In this document: piece after piece, positions 5,018 to 6,270 of the stretch
Layout of the letters: each line of letters opens with the position of its first letter
Numbering within the stretch: position 1 is the stretch's first letter
From: Xanthobacteraceae bacterium
Lineage (GTDB): Bacteria; Pseudomonadota; Alphaproteobacteria; Rhizobiales; Xanthobacteraceae
Length of the DNA: 6,270 nt
Assembly (NCBI GenBank): GCA_030039655.1
Contig: JASHVC010000778.1
Location: 1 to 6,270 of the forward strand
Direction of reading: 5' to 3'
Made by a program: the position numbers and the translations under genes
The notes under the pieces: model-generated
Told to the model about the DNA's origin: nothing
Database searches by the model: none
The model's input: only the letters and a program-made list of their open reading frames with translations

Positions 5018-5992
5018 ATGAAGCTTGCGGCGTTCAAATCGTCGACTCTGCTTGTTTTGTCGCTGATGCTGCTGTTTGGCACACCCGCTTTGGCCATCGA
5101 CTACCCGACGCGGCCAATCCACTTCATCGTTTCGTTCGCGGCCGGCGGGCCTAACGACACGATCGCGCGCCTCCTCGGCCAGTACTTGTCGGAGCAGCTC
5201 GGCCAGCCGTTCGTGATCGAGGATCGTGCTGGCGCCGGCGGCAATGTGGGCATGCAATACGTGCTTTCGCAGCCGCCTGATGGTTACACCATCGGCTTCG
5301 TGGCGCCGAACAACGCCATCAACACCACGCTCTACGAAAACATCCCGTTCGATTTCGTGCACGACAGCACACCAATCGCCGGCACCATGAAGCTCGCCAA
5401 TGTGCTGGATGCGAACCTGAACTTTCCGGCGAAAACTATTGCCGAGCTGATCACCATGGCGAAGGCCAGTCCGGGCAAGATCAATTTCGGCTCGGGCGGC
5501 GTCGGTACGTCGCCGCACATGTCGGGCGAGCTGCTTGAGGCTATGGCGGGCGTCAAGCTCACGCACGTGGCCTATCGAGGCACCGCGTTGGGGATGACGG
5601 ATCTGCTCGGCGGGCAGATACCGCTGATGTTCGACAACCTGCCGGGCTCCATTCAACAGATCCAGGCCGGCAAGATTCGCGCGCTCGGTGTCACCACAGC
5701 GAAACGGACGGACGTGCTTCCTGACGTGCCGACGATCGGCGAAACCGTGCCTGGTTACGAGGTGTTTGTCTGGTACGGCATCAGCGCGCCCAAAGGCGTG
5801 CCGCCGGAAATCGTCGACAAGCTCAACGCGGCGGTCAACACAGTGCTGGCCAACCCCGAGCTCAAGGAGCGCTTCCATACGCTTGGCGGCGAGGTGATGC
5901 CGATGAGTTCGGCTGAATTCGGCAAACTCATCGCCGACGAGACTGAGAAATGGGCCAAGGTGGTGAAGTCAGCCGGCTTGAAGGTGCAGTGA
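5018..5992 (+). CDS. Bug/TctC-family tripartite tricarboxylate transporter substrate-binding protein
   Basis: The 324-residue protein has a signal peptide (LLVLSLMLLFGTPALA, cleavage after residue 26), so it is periplasmic. Typical Bug family segments follow: YPTRPIHFIVSFAAGGPNDT at 29-48, VIEDRAGAGGNVGMQYV at 66-82, PDGYTIGF at 87-94, KINFGSGGVGTSPHMSGELL at 154-173, HVAYRGTALGMTDLLGGQI at 183-201, and GKIRALGVTTAKRTDVLPDV at 218-237 with WYGISAPKG at 252-260. These proteins bind carboxylates and similar organic acids for TctAB-type transporters, or work as sensors. No TctA or TctB membrane subunit is nearby, as is common for the many orphan members in proteobacteria. Its ATG follows GGGGAGGA (5006-5013) with the AGG core 5 nt upstream. 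It lies 113 bp after the amidohydrolase gene and could share its transcript. Confidence 0.95.
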   Translation: MKLAAFKSSTLLVLSLMLLFGTPALAIDYPTRPIHFIVSFAAGGPNDTIARLLGQYLSEQLGQPFVIEDRAGAGGNVGMQYVLSQPPDGYTIGFVAPNNAINTTLYENIPFDFVHDSTPIAGTMKLANVLDANLNFPAKTIAELITMAKASPGKINFGSGGVGTSPHMSGELLEAMAGVKLTHVAYRGTALGMTDLLGGQIPLMFDNLPGSIQQIQAGKIRALGVTTAKRTDVLPDVPTIGETVPGYEVFVWYGISAPKGVPPEIVDKLNAAVNTVLANPELKERFHTLGGEVMPMSSAEFGKLIADETEKWAKVVKSAGLKVQ

Positions 5993-6054
5993 GGCGAGGC
6001 GGCTCGCGACGAACCTCAGACACTGCCGCGCTCGTTAGAGTCATTGACTAGGCG

Positions 6055-6143
6055 CCGTCATGCCCGCTCGTCGCGGTCATCCGCGTCTTGCTTGCGATGG
6101 CTAAGGAAGACGTGGATGGCCGGGACAAGCCCGGCCATGACGG
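6055..6143. repeat. Palindromic intergenic repeat after the Bug gene
   Basis: The left arm (6055-6089, CCGTCATGCCCG...CATCCGCGTCTT) and right arm (6107-6143, AAGACGTGGATGG...CCATGACGG) are imperfect inverted copies with a small length difference and a 17 bp loop. The right arm has its own nested hairpin, GGCCGGG-ACAAG-CCCGGCC (6118-6136). The CCATCCACGTCTT / CCGGGCTTGTCCCGGCC type resembles a repeat common in Bradyrhizobiaceae (from memory). Sited between convergent genes, it may serve as a transcription boundary for both. Confidence 0.8.
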
Positions 6144-6197
6144 GTCAGAGTTGGCGCGGCTGTAATGGCAGCCGAAACGCGGTTGGTCGTATTAATC

Positions 6198-6270
6198 TCA
6201 CTTCGCCGGCGCCACCAGCGAATAGCGCTCGTCGGAGGCGAAGCATTCGGCTTGCGGGAAGCCCAACTCC
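6198..6270 (-). CDS. C-terminal end of an unidentified gene (partial)
   Basis: Entering from the right edge, the minus strand reads ELGFPQAECFASDERYSLV then APAK and stops with TGA at 6198-6200. The 23 residues have normal protein composition and end close to a palindrome, as expected for the 3' end of a gene convergent with the Bug gene. No family is recognisable from such a short tail. The other minus frames lack comparable content. Confidence 0.5.
   Translation of the reverse strand, partial: ELGFPQAECFASDERYSLVAPAK

Noticed and set aside
4955..5878. 307-codon open frame antisense to the Bug gene
   Set aside because: Histidine- and arginine-rich composition typical of antisense frames in high-GC genes, and it covers a well-supported binding protein.
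1067..6165. Threefold occurrence of CGCGGCTGTAA (1067, 1167, 6155) as a repeat family
   Set aside because: Only 11-12 bp are shared with no conserved flanks; chance or a very short motif is enough to explain it.
1..6270. CRISPR array, insertion sequence, toxin-antitoxin or phage-defence module
   Set aside because: No regularly spaced repeats, transposase motifs or recognisable toxin or antitoxin pairs were seen on either strand.

Overview
The window looks like an alphaproteobacterium of the Bradyrhizobium/Rhodopseudomonas type. The grounds are high-GC coding regions with shadow open frames on both strands, orphan Bug-family binding proteins, a small Cys-pair secreted protein of a kind I recall from that group, and two long imperfect palindromes (GTAGCCCGGAT... 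and CCGTCATG...CCGGCCAT...) that resemble intergenic repeats abundant there. This placement is from memory and was not tested by a search.

Layout. Positions 1-87 (minus) hold the N-terminus of a probable YghU-like glutathione S-transferase that runs off the left edge. Positions 124-749 are a graveyard: a possible frameshifted small exported protein, an inverted repeat, and then a clear C-terminal remnant of acetoacetate decarboxylase (adc) with a frameshift and no catalytic half. A complete tRNA-Ser(CGA) gene lies at 820-909 (minus). About 600 bp of degenerate DNA follows, then a small secreted protein at 1524-1850 (minus). After an AT-richer spacer, another gene remnant read in two frames lies at 2046-2243 (plus).

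The right half is intact and looks functional. An orphan ModA-fold periplasmic binding protein (2244-3005, minus) diverges across a 265 bp control region from a plus-strand set. That set comprises a Rieske [2Fe-2S] protein (3271-3633), an Amidohydro_2-family metal-dependent hydrolase or decarboxylase (3693-4904), a stem-loop repeat (4908-4993) and a Bug/TctC-type tripartite-tricarboxylate-transporter binding protein (5018-5992). A second palindrome (6055-6143) and the C-terminal end of an unidentified minus-strand gene (6198-6270) close the window.

Working model (inference): the Rieske protein, amidohydrolase and Bug binding protein form a small catabolic unit for an organic acid, probably aromatic or carboxylated. 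The binding protein captures or senses the substrate in the periplasm. The amidohydrolase performs hydrolysis or non-oxidative decarboxylation, and the Rieske protein supplies electrons to a partner oxygenase or reductase that is not encoded here. No transporter membrane subunit, oxygenase or regulator is present. I found no CRISPR array, insertion sequence or defence system. The most distinctive item is the Rieske-amidohydrolase pair flanked by two orphan binding proteins of unrelated families.
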